Assembly: GCA_946540365.1 (NCBI GenBank)
Contig: CAMNIH010000055.1
Coordinates: 1 to 10,599 of the forward strand
Source: an uncultured Bacteroidales bacterium
GTDB taxonomy: Bacteria > Bacteroidota > Bacteroidia > Bacteroidales > P3
DNA length: 10,599 nt
Direction: 5' to 3'
Shown: positions 1-6,899 of the stretch, piece by piece
How the letters are laid out: the number at the start of each line of letters is the position of its first letter
Numbering within the stretch: position 1 is the first letter of the stretch
Notes under the pieces: generated by a model
Seen by the model: the letters and a program-made list of their open reading frames with translations, nothing else
The model's database searches: none
Told to the model about the DNA's origin: nothing
Made by a program: the position numbers and the translations under genes

Positions 1-351
1 CCCGCCGGAGCGCCCCCCACGGCTCCGCGTCCGGCAGCCGTGTTCTGTAGCAACTGCGGCAAGCAGTTCCCCACCACATCGCAATTCTGTCCCAACTGCG
101 GCCATAAATACAACCCCTGCCCCAACTGCGGGCGCGACAACGACGAGAACGCCAAACGGTGTACCGGTTGCGGGGCCCGTCTGCAGGCCGAAGAGAACCG
201 CTGCCCCCACTGCAATGCTCCGCTACCGTCGGGTGCGTCGTTCTGCAGCAGCTGCGGCAAACCGACCCAGATGGGCGACGTCTGCTCGCGGTGCGGTGCC
301 CCGCTGCCGCCGTCGGTCAAGTTCTGCCCCCGGTGCGGCAACAAACGATAG
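1..351 (+). CDS. C-terminal part of a protein with four tandem zinc ribbons (5' end outside window)
   Basis: The frame is open from the first base, so the gene begins upstream. What is visible is a short Pro/Ala-rich linker (PAGAPPTAPRPAAV) and then about 100 residues carrying 16 cysteines in eight CxxC knuckles. These form four consecutive zinc-ribbon units of the CxxCG-x(9-10)-CxxCG type, starting around bases 46, 118, 202 and 283, and the protein ends almost directly after the last knuckle. Such tails usually bind zinc structurally and mediate protein contacts. A GTG at base 40 could act as a start, but the open frame and linker upstream make an internal position much more likely. A Pro/Ala linker followed by C-terminal ribbons is also seen in SPFH/YdjI-type membrane-stress proteins, so the missing N-terminus could be an SPFH domain. 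That is a guess the window cannot test. It is the first visible gene of a six-gene run, 25 bases before the next. Confidence 0.85.
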   Translation, partial: PAGAPPTAPRPAAVFCSNCGKQFPTTSQFCPNCGHKYNPCPNCGRDNDENAKRCTGCGARLQAEENRCPHCNAPLPSGASFCSSCGKPTQMGDVCSRCGAPLPPSVKFCPRCGNKR

Positions 352-376
352 GCAAACCATCTAAAAACAAAGCAAT

Positions 377-1066
377 ATGGTAAGAAAAATCTTCTCCTGG
401 CTTGCCCTCGCCATCTGCGAGGCCATCCTGATTACGACGTTCATCCTGTTCCGCGGAGAGCTGAGCACCGACATAATGGTGCTGGACATCGTGGTGGGCA
501 GCATCATCCTGGGCTTGCTGTTCATCGACCTGCTGCGGCCGTGGGGCGACCCGCACACAGCACGTATCGGCTCGATGGGCGTGCGGTGGTCGATCACAAT
601 CACCTATGCCGTGATAGCCATCGTGGCGATGATACTGATGCGCCACCTCAGCTTCACCGTCCAACTGTTGGTGCAGGGCGGACTTCTGGCGTTGCTGCTG
701 CTCGGAATGGCCGCCGTACTGCGGACCAAGGAGCAGGTGGTCGATGTACAGAGAGAAGAGGCGACAAAACTGAACAACCGCGACGATGTGAAACGGGCAT
801 GGCGCACCCTGCTGGAAAAGATAGACCAGAAGGGCGATGTCCCGGGTGAGCTGCGCGGACGCGTAGAGCGGATGGTACAGGAGCTGCGATACCTCTCACC
901 ATCGAACAACGCCGAGGCGATGGCGACCGACCATCAGCTGGTGGAAGGGGCCGAAAGCATCGGTCGCATGATTGGGGACTACCGCATGAACCACGACCAG
1001 GCGGAGCAGATGGTGGCACGCTGCGAGCGGATGCTGCAGCAACGGCGCACCCAGTACTCCAACTGA
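377..1066 (+). CDS. Membrane protein with four predicted transmembrane helices and a soluble helical tail
   Basis: The gene encodes 229 residues. Four hydrophobic segments are visible at about residues 5-25, 33-53, 71-89 and 93-115. The first is preceded by MVRK, which suggests the N-terminus is cytoplasmic, and an even number of crossings would return the C-terminus to the same side. Residues 116-229 are hydrophilic, charged and mostly helical, with many Arg, Glu and Gln, and end in a likely coiled-coil stretch. I recognise no catalytic motif or named family. The leader is A-rich without an SD, as in most genes here. It lies 25 bases after the zinc-ribbon gene and 51 bases before the large coiled-coil gene, so co-transcription is likely. 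A role as membrane platform for the soluble products of the operon is inference. Confidence 0.85.
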   Translation: MVRKIFSWLALAICEAILITTFILFRGELSTDIMVLDIVVGSIILGLLFIDLLRPWGDPHTARIGSMGVRWSITITYAVIAIVAMILMRHLSFTVQLLVQGGLLALLLLGMAAVLRTKEQVVDVQREEATKLNNRDDVKRAWRTLLEKIDQKGDVPGELRGRVERMVQELRYLSPSNNAEAMATDHQLVEGAESIGRMIGDYRMNHDQAEQMVARCERMLQQRRTQYSN

Positions 1067-1117
1067 CACAAACGATATTGAATAAATCAAAATAGTATTA
1101 ATCAAAACATTATCCCC

Positions 1118-3106
1118 ATGACAGGAAAAATATTTCCCGAATCGGCCAACGTCTATCAGGACCAAGCGAAAGTGTTGTTCAACTACTATCGCCAAGCCGC
1201 CGAAAAGATTGTTGGCGAAGAAGAGCGTATAGAAGGCGAAATCGCCAAGCTCGAGAAAGAGAAAGAAGAGAAGTTGCTGCAGCAGTCGAAACTGTGGATT
1301 CCGTGGTTGCTTCCATTAGCCATCCTGCTGATTCCCATCATCATCTTTTTCGTCAAGAAAAACCAGCTCCAGAAAGAGATTGACGACATAGATGTCCGCA
1401 TCGGCGAGTTCAAGAAACAGCACCAGGAGATCTTCCGCGACTACAAGGTCAACAAGATGGGTGTGGCGTATGTACCTGTGGCCGATCAGATTAAATATGA
1501 GGACAAGAGCTTCATCGTCGACTACACCGGCACCGTAGGAGAGTCGGAGGTGGCCCTGCAGATGTCGCGTCAGAACGACTTGCTGGTCTCCACCATCGGC
1601 GACCTGGAGAATCTGTCGCAAGATGCACCTGTCGTGGAGAGCACGAACGACACCGAGGCACTGGACACCGACGAGTATTCCACCTCGATTCAGCAGATCA
1701 ACCAGCACGACTACTTCGGCAAGATGGAGCGGTCGCTGCGCACGATCGGGTTCTGCATGGAGGATCTGGATGTGTCGAGCGTCAGCCTGCCGCTGGTGGC
1801 CGACCAGAGCGAATACCACGAGTTCCTCAACGAATACGCCACGGGCGACATCCCGGCCAACGCACCGGTGGTGGAGGTGTTCGACAAGAGCCGCTATGCC
1901 GCGAGCATCAACAAATTCCAGGAACTGAACAAGCTGAAAGACTCGTTGTCGAGCAAGACAGAACAGTTCGAGGATGTGCTGAAGAAACTGATGGTCACCA
2001 TGGCACAATCGGTACAGGCCATCTCCAACCTCAAGGTGGCCTCGGCCGACAAGGTGATCTTCGAGTCGAACAAACTGCTCTACCAGATTCTGAAAGCCCC
2101 CTACAACCATTATTCCCCGCTGCTGGAGCACGACGAAATCGAGCGCATCCGGAACGAGAAATTCGACTTCTCGGAGGACGTGCAAGGCTACACGCCCTTC
2201 CAGCTGAAGGAGAGTTCGCGTGTGCGGTACAACCTGGTAACCGGAGTATGGACTGCCGAAGACGGCAGCACCACAACCGTGCCGTTCGGCGTACACCAGC
2301 TGTACGAAGAGGTAGTGGCACCCGTGGTGCAGAACCTCATGCGCGAAACACGCATCGAGCGACTGAAGATCTACAACCACATCAAAGACCAGAAAATCAG
2401 CTACCTCAACAAGTGGAACCAAGACACTGACGCCTTCTACCGCGACAACCGGTCGGAAGCCAACAAGATTATCGCCGCCATGCAAGAGAGTCTGCGTGAA
2501 TACACAGCAGCCTACAACACACTGGTTTCGCTGCAGCGCACCGAGGCCAACATGGCGCAGAGCGACGGACAGCTTGACTCCACCCTGGTGGAAAGCACCG
2601 ACAACGTGGCCGAGACAGCTGCCGCCTTCGAGGCCCAATCGCAGCAGTTCAAACAGGTGCAGAACCAGTTTGAGGACTATATGGACCGCCTGCAGGACGA
2701 CATCCACCTCAAGGGCGAGAAGTTCGGCCACGTCGAATACTATGACGCCAAGCTGCGCGACGGCCACTCGAGTGAGGAGGCCGTGGCCGCCAGTGAGGTC
2801 AACCAACTCGACAGCCGCCGCAAACCCCTGGCCACCGCCAACCCCCTGCTGGCCAAACAGGCTGAACTGCCTCCGACGCCGCAGGTCGAAGAGATCACCT
2901 TCGAATACCTCAACCTCGACCTTCCGTCCATCGCCGAGAAGGCACTCTCCGATTTGGAATCGGGTGGCAAAGAGGCTGCCGCTCCCGAAGCAGAGCCCGC
3001 ACCGGAACCCGACAACGCAGAAGAGGCCACTCCCGACATGCCGGCGGAGGATGTCGCCAACGAGACCCCGACCGAGGACGAGAACCATGACGAGGAGAAT
3101 CAATAA
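1118..3106 (+). CDS. Large membrane-anchored coiled-coil protein of unknown function
   Basis: The gene encodes 662 residues. Residues 14-58 form a highly charged helix rich in Glu and Lys. They are followed by a hydrophobic segment at about 59-79 that contains two prolines and ends in a Lys pair, and then by a second charged helix (80-115). The hydrophobic stretch could be a single membrane pass or a re-entrant hairpin. Residues 116-600 are soluble, with long helical regions (about 270-330 and 410-550) and a small beta-rich patch near 365-395. The last 55 or so residues are an acidic Pro/Ala/Glu-rich tail that looks disordered. I recognise no enzyme motif and no named family. There is no SD, and the start is the first ATG after an AT-rich 51-base gap. 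The next gene begins 18 bases downstream. It resembles a scaffold or tether, but that is inference from composition only. Confidence 0.87.
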   Translation: MTGKIFPESANVYQDQAKVLFNYYRQAAEKIVGEEERIEGEIAKLEKEKEEKLLQQSKLWIPWLLPLAILLIPIIIFFVKKNQLQKEIDDIDVRIGEFKKQHQEIFRDYKVNKMGVAYVPVADQIKYEDKSFIVDYTGTVGESEVALQMSRQNDLLVSTIGDLENLSQDAPVVESTNDTEALDTDEYSTSIQQINQHDYFGKMERSLRTIGFCMEDLDVSSVSLPLVADQSEYHEFLNEYATGDIPANAPVVEVFDKSRYAASINKFQELNKLKDSLSSKTEQFEDVLKKLMVTMAQSVQAISNLKVASADKVIFESNKLLYQILKAPYNHYSPLLEHDEIERIRNEKFDFSEDVQGYTPFQLKESSRVRYNLVTGVWTAEDGSTTTVPFGVHQLYEEVVAPVVQNLMRETRIERLKIYNHIKDQKISYLNKWNQDTDAFYRDNRSEANKIIAAMQESLREYTAAYNTLVSLQRTEANMAQSDGQLDSTLVESTDNVAETAAAFEAQSQQFKQVQNQFEDYMDRLQDDIHLKGEKFGHVEYYDAKLRDGHSSEEAVAASEVNQLDSRRKPLATANPLLAKQAELPPTPQVEEITFEYLNLDLPSIAEKALSDLESGGKEAAAPEAEPAPEPDNAEEATPDMPAEDVANETPTEDENHDEENQ

Positions 3107-3124
3107 TTACTAAATCAGGCAACT

Positions 3125-4042
3125 ATGGCATCATATATAGATTGTACTGTTGACACCCACCCGATGGCGAAAGAGATCGAGAAGGTGTCGCATCACGTAA
3201 ACGCCACAACGACAGCTGTTGTCGCCATGCAGACTGCCGTTATCGCTGCCGAGAAAGAAGCATCAGACCACGTATGCAAGAAGGTCAATGAAGGATTCTA
3301 CACGATGATTCGTTCGCAGATTTCCCAGAAGATGGCCAAACTACAGAGCGATGTCGATTCACTTCTGATGCAACTGTCGCAGCAGCAGAAACAACTGCTC
3401 AGTATTCGCACCCGAATGGAGCGCGACTACAATATGCTGCTGGCACGCTACGGAAAACTCTTCAACAGCCTCAACCAGAACCTGAAACAGCGCGTCACCG
3501 AACTGGATCGTCCGACGATAAACTTCGCCCTTGGCGAGGTGGAACACATCACCAACCGCAGCAAGATGCTCACCGCCACCGTGCCCGTCGGACAGCTGGA
3601 GTCGGTCATGCAGAGTCAGAAGATATTGGCCTCCAACGCCAAGTACCAAGGCATGAAGGTCATCAACTCCATGCGGAACTTCCTGTCCGATTTCAACGAG
3701 CAGCGCGAACTCACATCGACCATCCTGTTGAGCGGAGCCGCACGCGAGGCACACCTGGCCGTCCCCGTGGTGATGATGGAAACCCGCATCGACAAAAACG
3801 GGACCACCGTCGACAATATCGTTATGAACGATACCGGCCTGAGTGCCACGATGCAACGCAACATACAAAACACCATCAACTCCTCGGCCGACAACCTGCA
3901 CTGGGTCGACAGCGCCGAGAAGGACTCCGAGACCGTCATCGAGTACAGCAAAATGGTAGCCACCGCACCACTACCCGACCGCGTCAAGGAGGTGATGACC
4001 ACCCTCTTCTTGTCGACCTCATATCAAACACTTAAACAATAG
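3125..4042 (+). CDS. Coiled-coil protein, shorter paralogue of the next gene
   Basis: The gene encodes 305 residues with no signal peptide or membrane segment. Residues 9-131 align without a gap to residues 46-168 of the next gene product (constant offset of 37), with about 39 of 123 identities counted by hand. Shared landmarks are VDTxP, a (E/D)GFxxxxRSxISQ block, MExDYN and LDxPT. The middle is a long amphipathic helix rich in Gln, typical of a coiled coil. Further along both share a PVxxxET stretch, and both end with an RV(K/R)E..LF-like segment. I do not recognise a named family. It follows the large coiled-coil gene by 18 bases and precedes its paralogue by 8. The pair may form a heteromeric rod or cap; this is inferred from homology and adjacency only. 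Confidence 0.86.
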   Translation: MASYIDCTVDTHPMAKEIEKVSHHVNATTTAVVAMQTAVIAAEKEASDHVCKKVNEGFYTMIRSQISQKMAKLQSDVDSLLMQLSQQQKQLLSIRTRMERDYNMLLARYGKLFNSLNQNLKQRVTELDRPTINFALGEVEHITNRSKMLTATVPVGQLESVMQSQKILASNAKYQGMKVINSMRNFLSDFNEQRELTSTILLSGAAREAHLAVPVVMMETRIDKNGTTVDNIVMNDTGLSATMQRNIQNTINSSADNLHWVDSAEKDSETVIEYSKMVATAPLPDRVKEVMTTLFLSTSYQTLKQ

Positions 4043-4050
4043 GTTGCGCT

Positions 4051-5049
4051 ATGAGTTACACAAGACAAGTCAGAAAGACAATCGAAGTCCACTACCACGG
4101 CACAGTGTCCTACCCTGCGTCACAGAACGGCGGTTCGGTATCATATAGCGGAACCGCATACGAGGACGTTGTTGTGAACGTCAATGTGGACACCTCGCCG
4201 TTTGATGCCTCATCGGCCGACTGCCGGACGACCGTCGACGGATTGACAGCCTCGGTGACCGCGACCGAAGCGGCCCAAGTAGCCTCCATCAAGAGCAACT
4301 CGCGCCGAGTGGGGCAAACGCTCATCGACGGATTCTTCAAGACCGTCCGAAGCGAGATCAGTCAACAGATCAACGAGCTGAAGAACAATGTCGAAGCCAC
4401 CCTTCTCAAACTGCAGAGCGATGCACGCCGATGCAGCGATATGCAACATCAGATGGAAGTGGACTACAACCGCAAGTGCAACCAATACATACACATCTTC
4501 AACGAGCTGGACAACGAGCTGAGGAATCGCATCCAAAGTCTGGATCAGCCCACGTTCCTCTTCCGTCAGGAGGCTGATATGCTCAACAGCCGCCTCACCG
4601 GGAGCGACATGGTGCCCACCGTCTCAATCGCCGGCGGCGAGAACGCCCGTCTCGGAGCACAACTGAGTGCCACCCTGAGCAAACAACGAGCCTACGAAAC
4701 CCTCGGCAAAGCATCCTGGTTCCTCCAGGTGCAAAAGCGAACCAACGACACCATCAACTCCAGCATTATCGACAGCGAGAGCCAAGGGGCTATTTTCCTG
4801 CCCGTTTGCTATCTCGAGACGTCGACCAGCGACGGCACTACGGCTTGCGACCTCTACAACCCACACCAACTGGACACCAAGAAACAGCAGCTTGGCGAAA
4901 CGCTGCGCGAACGCCAATGGGCCGTTCCGTCCGACGAAGACATGAGTGTCATCCGCCGCTATTTCAACGAGGAGATCTCGGCCGACATCCCCAACGATCG
5001 CCACGGCGAGCGTGTCCGTGAACAAATCATCAGTTTGTTTAACAATTAA
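4051..5049 (+). CDS. Coiled-coil protein with a beta-rich N-terminal extension, paralogue of the preceding gene
   Basis: The gene encodes 332 residues and starts 8 bases after the preceding stop. The first 45 or so residues are absent from the paralogue and look beta-stranded, rich in Ser, Gly, Tyr and Val (for example GGSVSYSGTAYEDVVVNVNV). The core, residues 46-168, matches the preceding protein without gaps and contains DGFFKTVRSEISQ, MEVDYN and LDQPT. The rest is mixed helix and strand, with LPVCYLET near residue 250, and ends in a charged helix. There is no membrane segment or signal peptide, so a cytoplasmic location is expected. No catalytic motif is visible. The extension may be an additional binding or oligomerisation surface that distinguishes the two paralogues. 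The family is unknown to me. A longer alternative start for the next gene would overlap this one and is rejected. Confidence 0.86.
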   Translation: MSYTRQVRKTIEVHYHGTVSYPASQNGGSVSYSGTAYEDVVVNVNVDTSPFDASSADCRTTVDGLTASVTATEAAQVASIKSNSRRVGQTLIDGFFKTVRSEISQQINELKNNVEATLLKLQSDARRCSDMQHQMEVDYNRKCNQYIHIFNELDNELRNRIQSLDQPTFLFRQEADMLNSRLTGSDMVPTVSIAGGENARLGAQLSATLSKQRAYETLGKASWFLQVQKRTNDTINSSIIDSESQGAIFLPVCYLETSTSDGTTACDLYNPHQLDTKKQQLGETLRERQWAVPSDEDMSVIRRYFNEEISADIPNDRHGERVREQIISLFNN

Positions 5050-5062
5050 GAACCAACAGATC

Positions 5063-6037
5063 ATGAAAGAGCTAAAAGAAATACGTTTCAATGACAATAA
5101 CGTCCTGCTGAAGGAAAATCTTGTTAAAGGGTCCATCATCCCCGAACAGGTCAGCGACCTCAGTCGCGACATCACCATCCAATCCGACACCGTCATCGAA
5201 GGCGCCGTCTATGCCCATCGCCTCGAGATTCAAAATGGTGACTGTGAATTGCGCGGTGCCGTCTTCACCCAATTGGAATTATATATCAATGGCGATGCCA
5301 AGGGCAATATCGTCTTCCGCAAGAGTGTGGGATCGGTCGACACCATCGCCTCGCGGGCCTCGGGCTGTCAACTGACTTTCCAGAGCGACATCAACGCCAA
5401 GAGCGTAACCCTCTTCAATGCCTTCGTGGCCGGCAGCATCTATGCCGACGAGGTGGTGCTCGACAACTGTGTCGTCATCGGAGGCGTCTTTGCCACCCAG
5501 GGATTGGAGATGAACAACTGCATCGTGGGAACCTTCAATACCCCCACCATCAGCATCAATGGTACCGTCCAGCTGCTGCTTCCCTCGGCCTTCTCGATAG
5601 AAAAGATGATTGTGGCCCCTGGCGCCCAGCTCTACAACCTCAGCCTGGCCGACCTCGGAGCCCTCTACAAAGGGATGCCGCAGGCCCCCGAGTCCGGACG
5701 AATCCCCCTGAGTGTCGATGCCGACGAGGTACGCACTACCCTGACCAGCGAGGAGATGCAGAAAACGCTTCGCAGCTACACCATCGTGGGCAAGGTGCTG
5801 GCGGCCGATTTGATCGACACCGACAAATTCCAGAACCACTTCCTTATTGCCGCCGCAGCACTTGGTCCTCAACTGCTTAAGACCTATGACCTCGGTCCCG
5901 ACAAAGACGGGAACACCGCCGTGCTTTCGTTCGACCGCCTGCGCAGCTTCTTCTTCGGCATCCTCAACGGATCCATCGCCGTGCAAGAGATGTCGGGCAA
6001 CTTCAGCATCAACGAGGTGGCTCAGAAATACAAATAA
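5063..6037 (+). CDS. Bactofilin-like (polymer-forming) beta-helix protein with a helical C-terminal domain
   Basis: The gene encodes 324 residues from the ATG at 5063, 13 bases after the preceding stop. The frame is open further upstream, but that part lies inside the preceding gene. Residues 36-190 contain short repeating turns of the kind (V/I)xGxVYAxxLxIxN and GGVFAxxxLxxNNC, consistent with a right-handed beta-helix such as the bactofilin fold, whose members self-assemble into filaments without nucleotide. Classical bactofilins are about 110-180 residues with short disordered ends. This protein is roughly twice that length, with an alpha-rich C-terminal domain (about 195-324) that contains the motifs LRSYTIVGKVLAAD and FFFGILNGSIAVQEM. 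Assignment to bactofilins proper is tentative; another beta-helix family is possible. As the last gene of the run it could supply the polymer or scaffold on which the coiled-coil partners gather. Confidence 0.8.
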   Translation: MKELKEIRFNDNNVLLKENLVKGSIIPEQVSDLSRDITIQSDTVIEGAVYAHRLEIQNGDCELRGAVFTQLELYINGDAKGNIVFRKSVGSVDTIASRASGCQLTFQSDINAKSVTLFNAFVAGSIYADEVVLDNCVVIGGVFATQGLEMNNCIVGTFNTPTISINGTVQLLLPSAFSIEKMIVAPGAQLYNLSLADLGALYKGMPQAPESGRIPLSVDADEVRTTLTSEEMQKTLRSYTIVGKVLAADLIDTDKFQNHFLIAAAALGPQLLKTYDLGPDKDGNTAVLSFDRLRSFFFGILNGSIAVQEMSGNFSINEVAQKYK

Positions 6038-6053
6038 GTCCACCTCGCTCCAA

Positions 6054-6093
6054 CGAAAAATCCCCTGCAATCAGTTGATTGCAGGGGATTTCG
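6054..6093. terminator. Bidirectional hairpin terminator between the six-gene operon and rpsU
   Basis: Bases 6061-6073 are perfectly complementary to 6076-6088, giving a 13-bp GC-rich stem. Flanking A and T runs (6056-6060, 6089-6091) extend it and supply a T tract mainly on the minus strand, with a shorter interrupted one on the plus strand. It lies 17 bases after the end of the bactofilin-like gene and about 50 bases after the end of the convergent rpsU, so it can serve both. Confidence 0.85.
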
Positions 6094-6142
6094 TTTTCCA
6101 ATGGCGTTGCTCCGACAGAGGGAGCTCTCTGCTTTTTGGGGC

Positions 6143-6340
6143 TTACTTGTCGAGCTCCTGCTGGCGCAAATGCTGGACGTAGATGGCCTTCAGATGCTTC
6201 TCGCGATTGATGACGCTGGGTTTGGTGAACTGCTGACGACGACGCATCTCCTTCACAACACCCGTCTTGTCAAATTTACGCTTCAGCTTCTTCAGAGCTC
6301 TCTCAAGGTTTTCACCTTCTTTAATGGGAACTACGATCAT
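6143..6340 (-). CDS. rpsU: 30S ribosomal protein bS21
   Basis: The gene encodes 65 residues, the usual size for bS21. The N-terminus MIVVPIKEGENLERALKKLKRKFDKTG and the basic RRRQQFTKPS stretch are characteristic (quoted in parts: MIVVPIKEGENLERALK, then KLKRKFDKTG). bS21 binds the 30S platform close to the 3' end of 16S rRNA. In Bacteroidota it takes part in hiding the anti-SD sequence. Unlike most genes here it has a good SD: AGAAAGAGGT ends 7 bases before the ATG. It follows rpmB by 65 bases on the same strand and probably shares its promoter. In many Bacteroidales rpsU sits directly before the xer and hpf genes; here those lie more than 2 kb away. Confidence 0.96.
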   Translation of the reverse strand: MIVVPIKEGENLERALKKLKRKFDKTGVVKEMRRRQQFTKPSVINREKHLKAIYVQHLRQQELDK

Positions 6341-6348
6341 TGCTAATA

Positions 6349-6358
6349 CCTCTTTCTT
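6349..6358 (-). promoter_or_regulatory. Shine-Dalgarno sequence of rpsU
   Basis: On the minus strand the leader reads AGAAAGAGGT, then seven bases, then ATG. It can pair with the 16S 3' end (complement AGAAAGGAGGT) through either AGAAAG or GAGGT, lacking one G of the full match. Nearly all other genes in the window lack such a site. Confidence 0.7.
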
Positions 6359-6405
6359 GTTAAAGGTTAATACTTTGATTTATTTAAGACTCTTTGTCTT
6401 CTCTT

Positions 6406-6645
6406 TTAGAACATCAGATGTCCCTGGGCAGCTGCATCGTTCAGGGCAGCGATGATACCCTTTTTGTTGATAATACGCATACCCTTGGCCGAAACCTTCA
6501 GCGTAATCCACATGTCCTCCTCGGGAATGTAGAATTTCTTGGTCTGCAGGTTGGGAGAGAAGGTGCGTTTGGTGTGGATACGCGAGTGCGACACATTGTT
6601 GCCCACAATCACTTTCTTGCCGGTAATTTCACATTTCTTTGACAT
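6406..6645 (-). CDS. rpmB: 50S ribosomal protein bL28
   Basis: The gene encodes 79 residues beginning MSKKCEITGKK, followed by GNNVSHS and TKRTF, the typical bL28 signature, and then LQTKKFYIPEEDMWITLKVSA with an INKKGI segment near the end. bL28 is a structural protein of the 50S subunit needed for late assembly. In many Bacteroidales rpmB is followed by rpmG (bL33) and a small conserved protein; here rpsU follows after 65 bases and rpmG is not in the window. The leader of about 55 bases has no SD. A strong promoter lies upstream. Confidence 0.95.
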   Translation of the reverse strand: MSKKCEITGKKVIVGNNVSHSRIHTKRTFSPNLQTKKFYIPEEDMWITLKVSAKGMRIINKKGIIAALNDAAAQGHLMF

Positions 6646-6899
6646 TGCAGTATACTTTTTATTGTTTCTTTACGTTATTTATCACGTTTTCTTTCGGAGA
6701 AAACGGGTGCAAAAGTACTACCTTTTTCCGATATGGCAAAACATTTCATGGTTGAAAAACATGATTTTAAATTTATTTAACATTTAATTAATCATAACAC
6801 ACTAAACTACAATTATATAACAAAATCCCCAAAAGGACTTTTAACACAATTTTATCAACCAGTTAGACACTCTGAAGAGGTACTTTTTCAACAAAAACT
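6646..6899. other. AT-rich divergent intergenic region between rpmB and mutY
   Basis: This 254-base gap holds the rpmB promoter on its left side. The right part (about 6745-6860) is very AT-rich and must contain the mutY promoter, but I found no convincing pair of elements for it; TACTTTTT at 6881-6888 has one mismatch to the -7 consensus and no good partner upstream. I see no small gene or RNA here. Confidence 0.6.
6710..6740 (-). promoter_or_regulatory. Promoter of rpmB-rpsU (Bacteroidota type)
   Basis: On the minus strand a TTTG element (6740-6737) is followed by a 19-base spacer and TACTTTTG (6717-6710), an exact match to the Bacteroidota -7 consensus TAnnTTTG. Transcription would begin near 6703, leaving a leader of about 55-60 bases before rpmB. 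Confidence 0.75.

Noticed and set aside
1316..3103. 595-codon open frame on the minus strand
   Set aside because: It lies antisense to the large coiled-coil gene, is a by-product of GC-rich codon use, and has no recognisable domain or initiation context.
4946..5062. Longer N-terminus for the bactofilin-like protein
   Set aside because: The extension lies within the preceding gene in another frame; the ATG at 5063 fits the operon spacing and the start of the foldable sequence.
6101..6346. 81-codon plus-strand open frame
   Set aside because: It lies antisense to rpsU, whose protein is clearly recognisable.
6881..6888. TACTTTTT as mutY promoter -7 element
   Set aside because: It lacks the final G, has no TTTG at the right distance and would leave almost no leader; kept only as a note.
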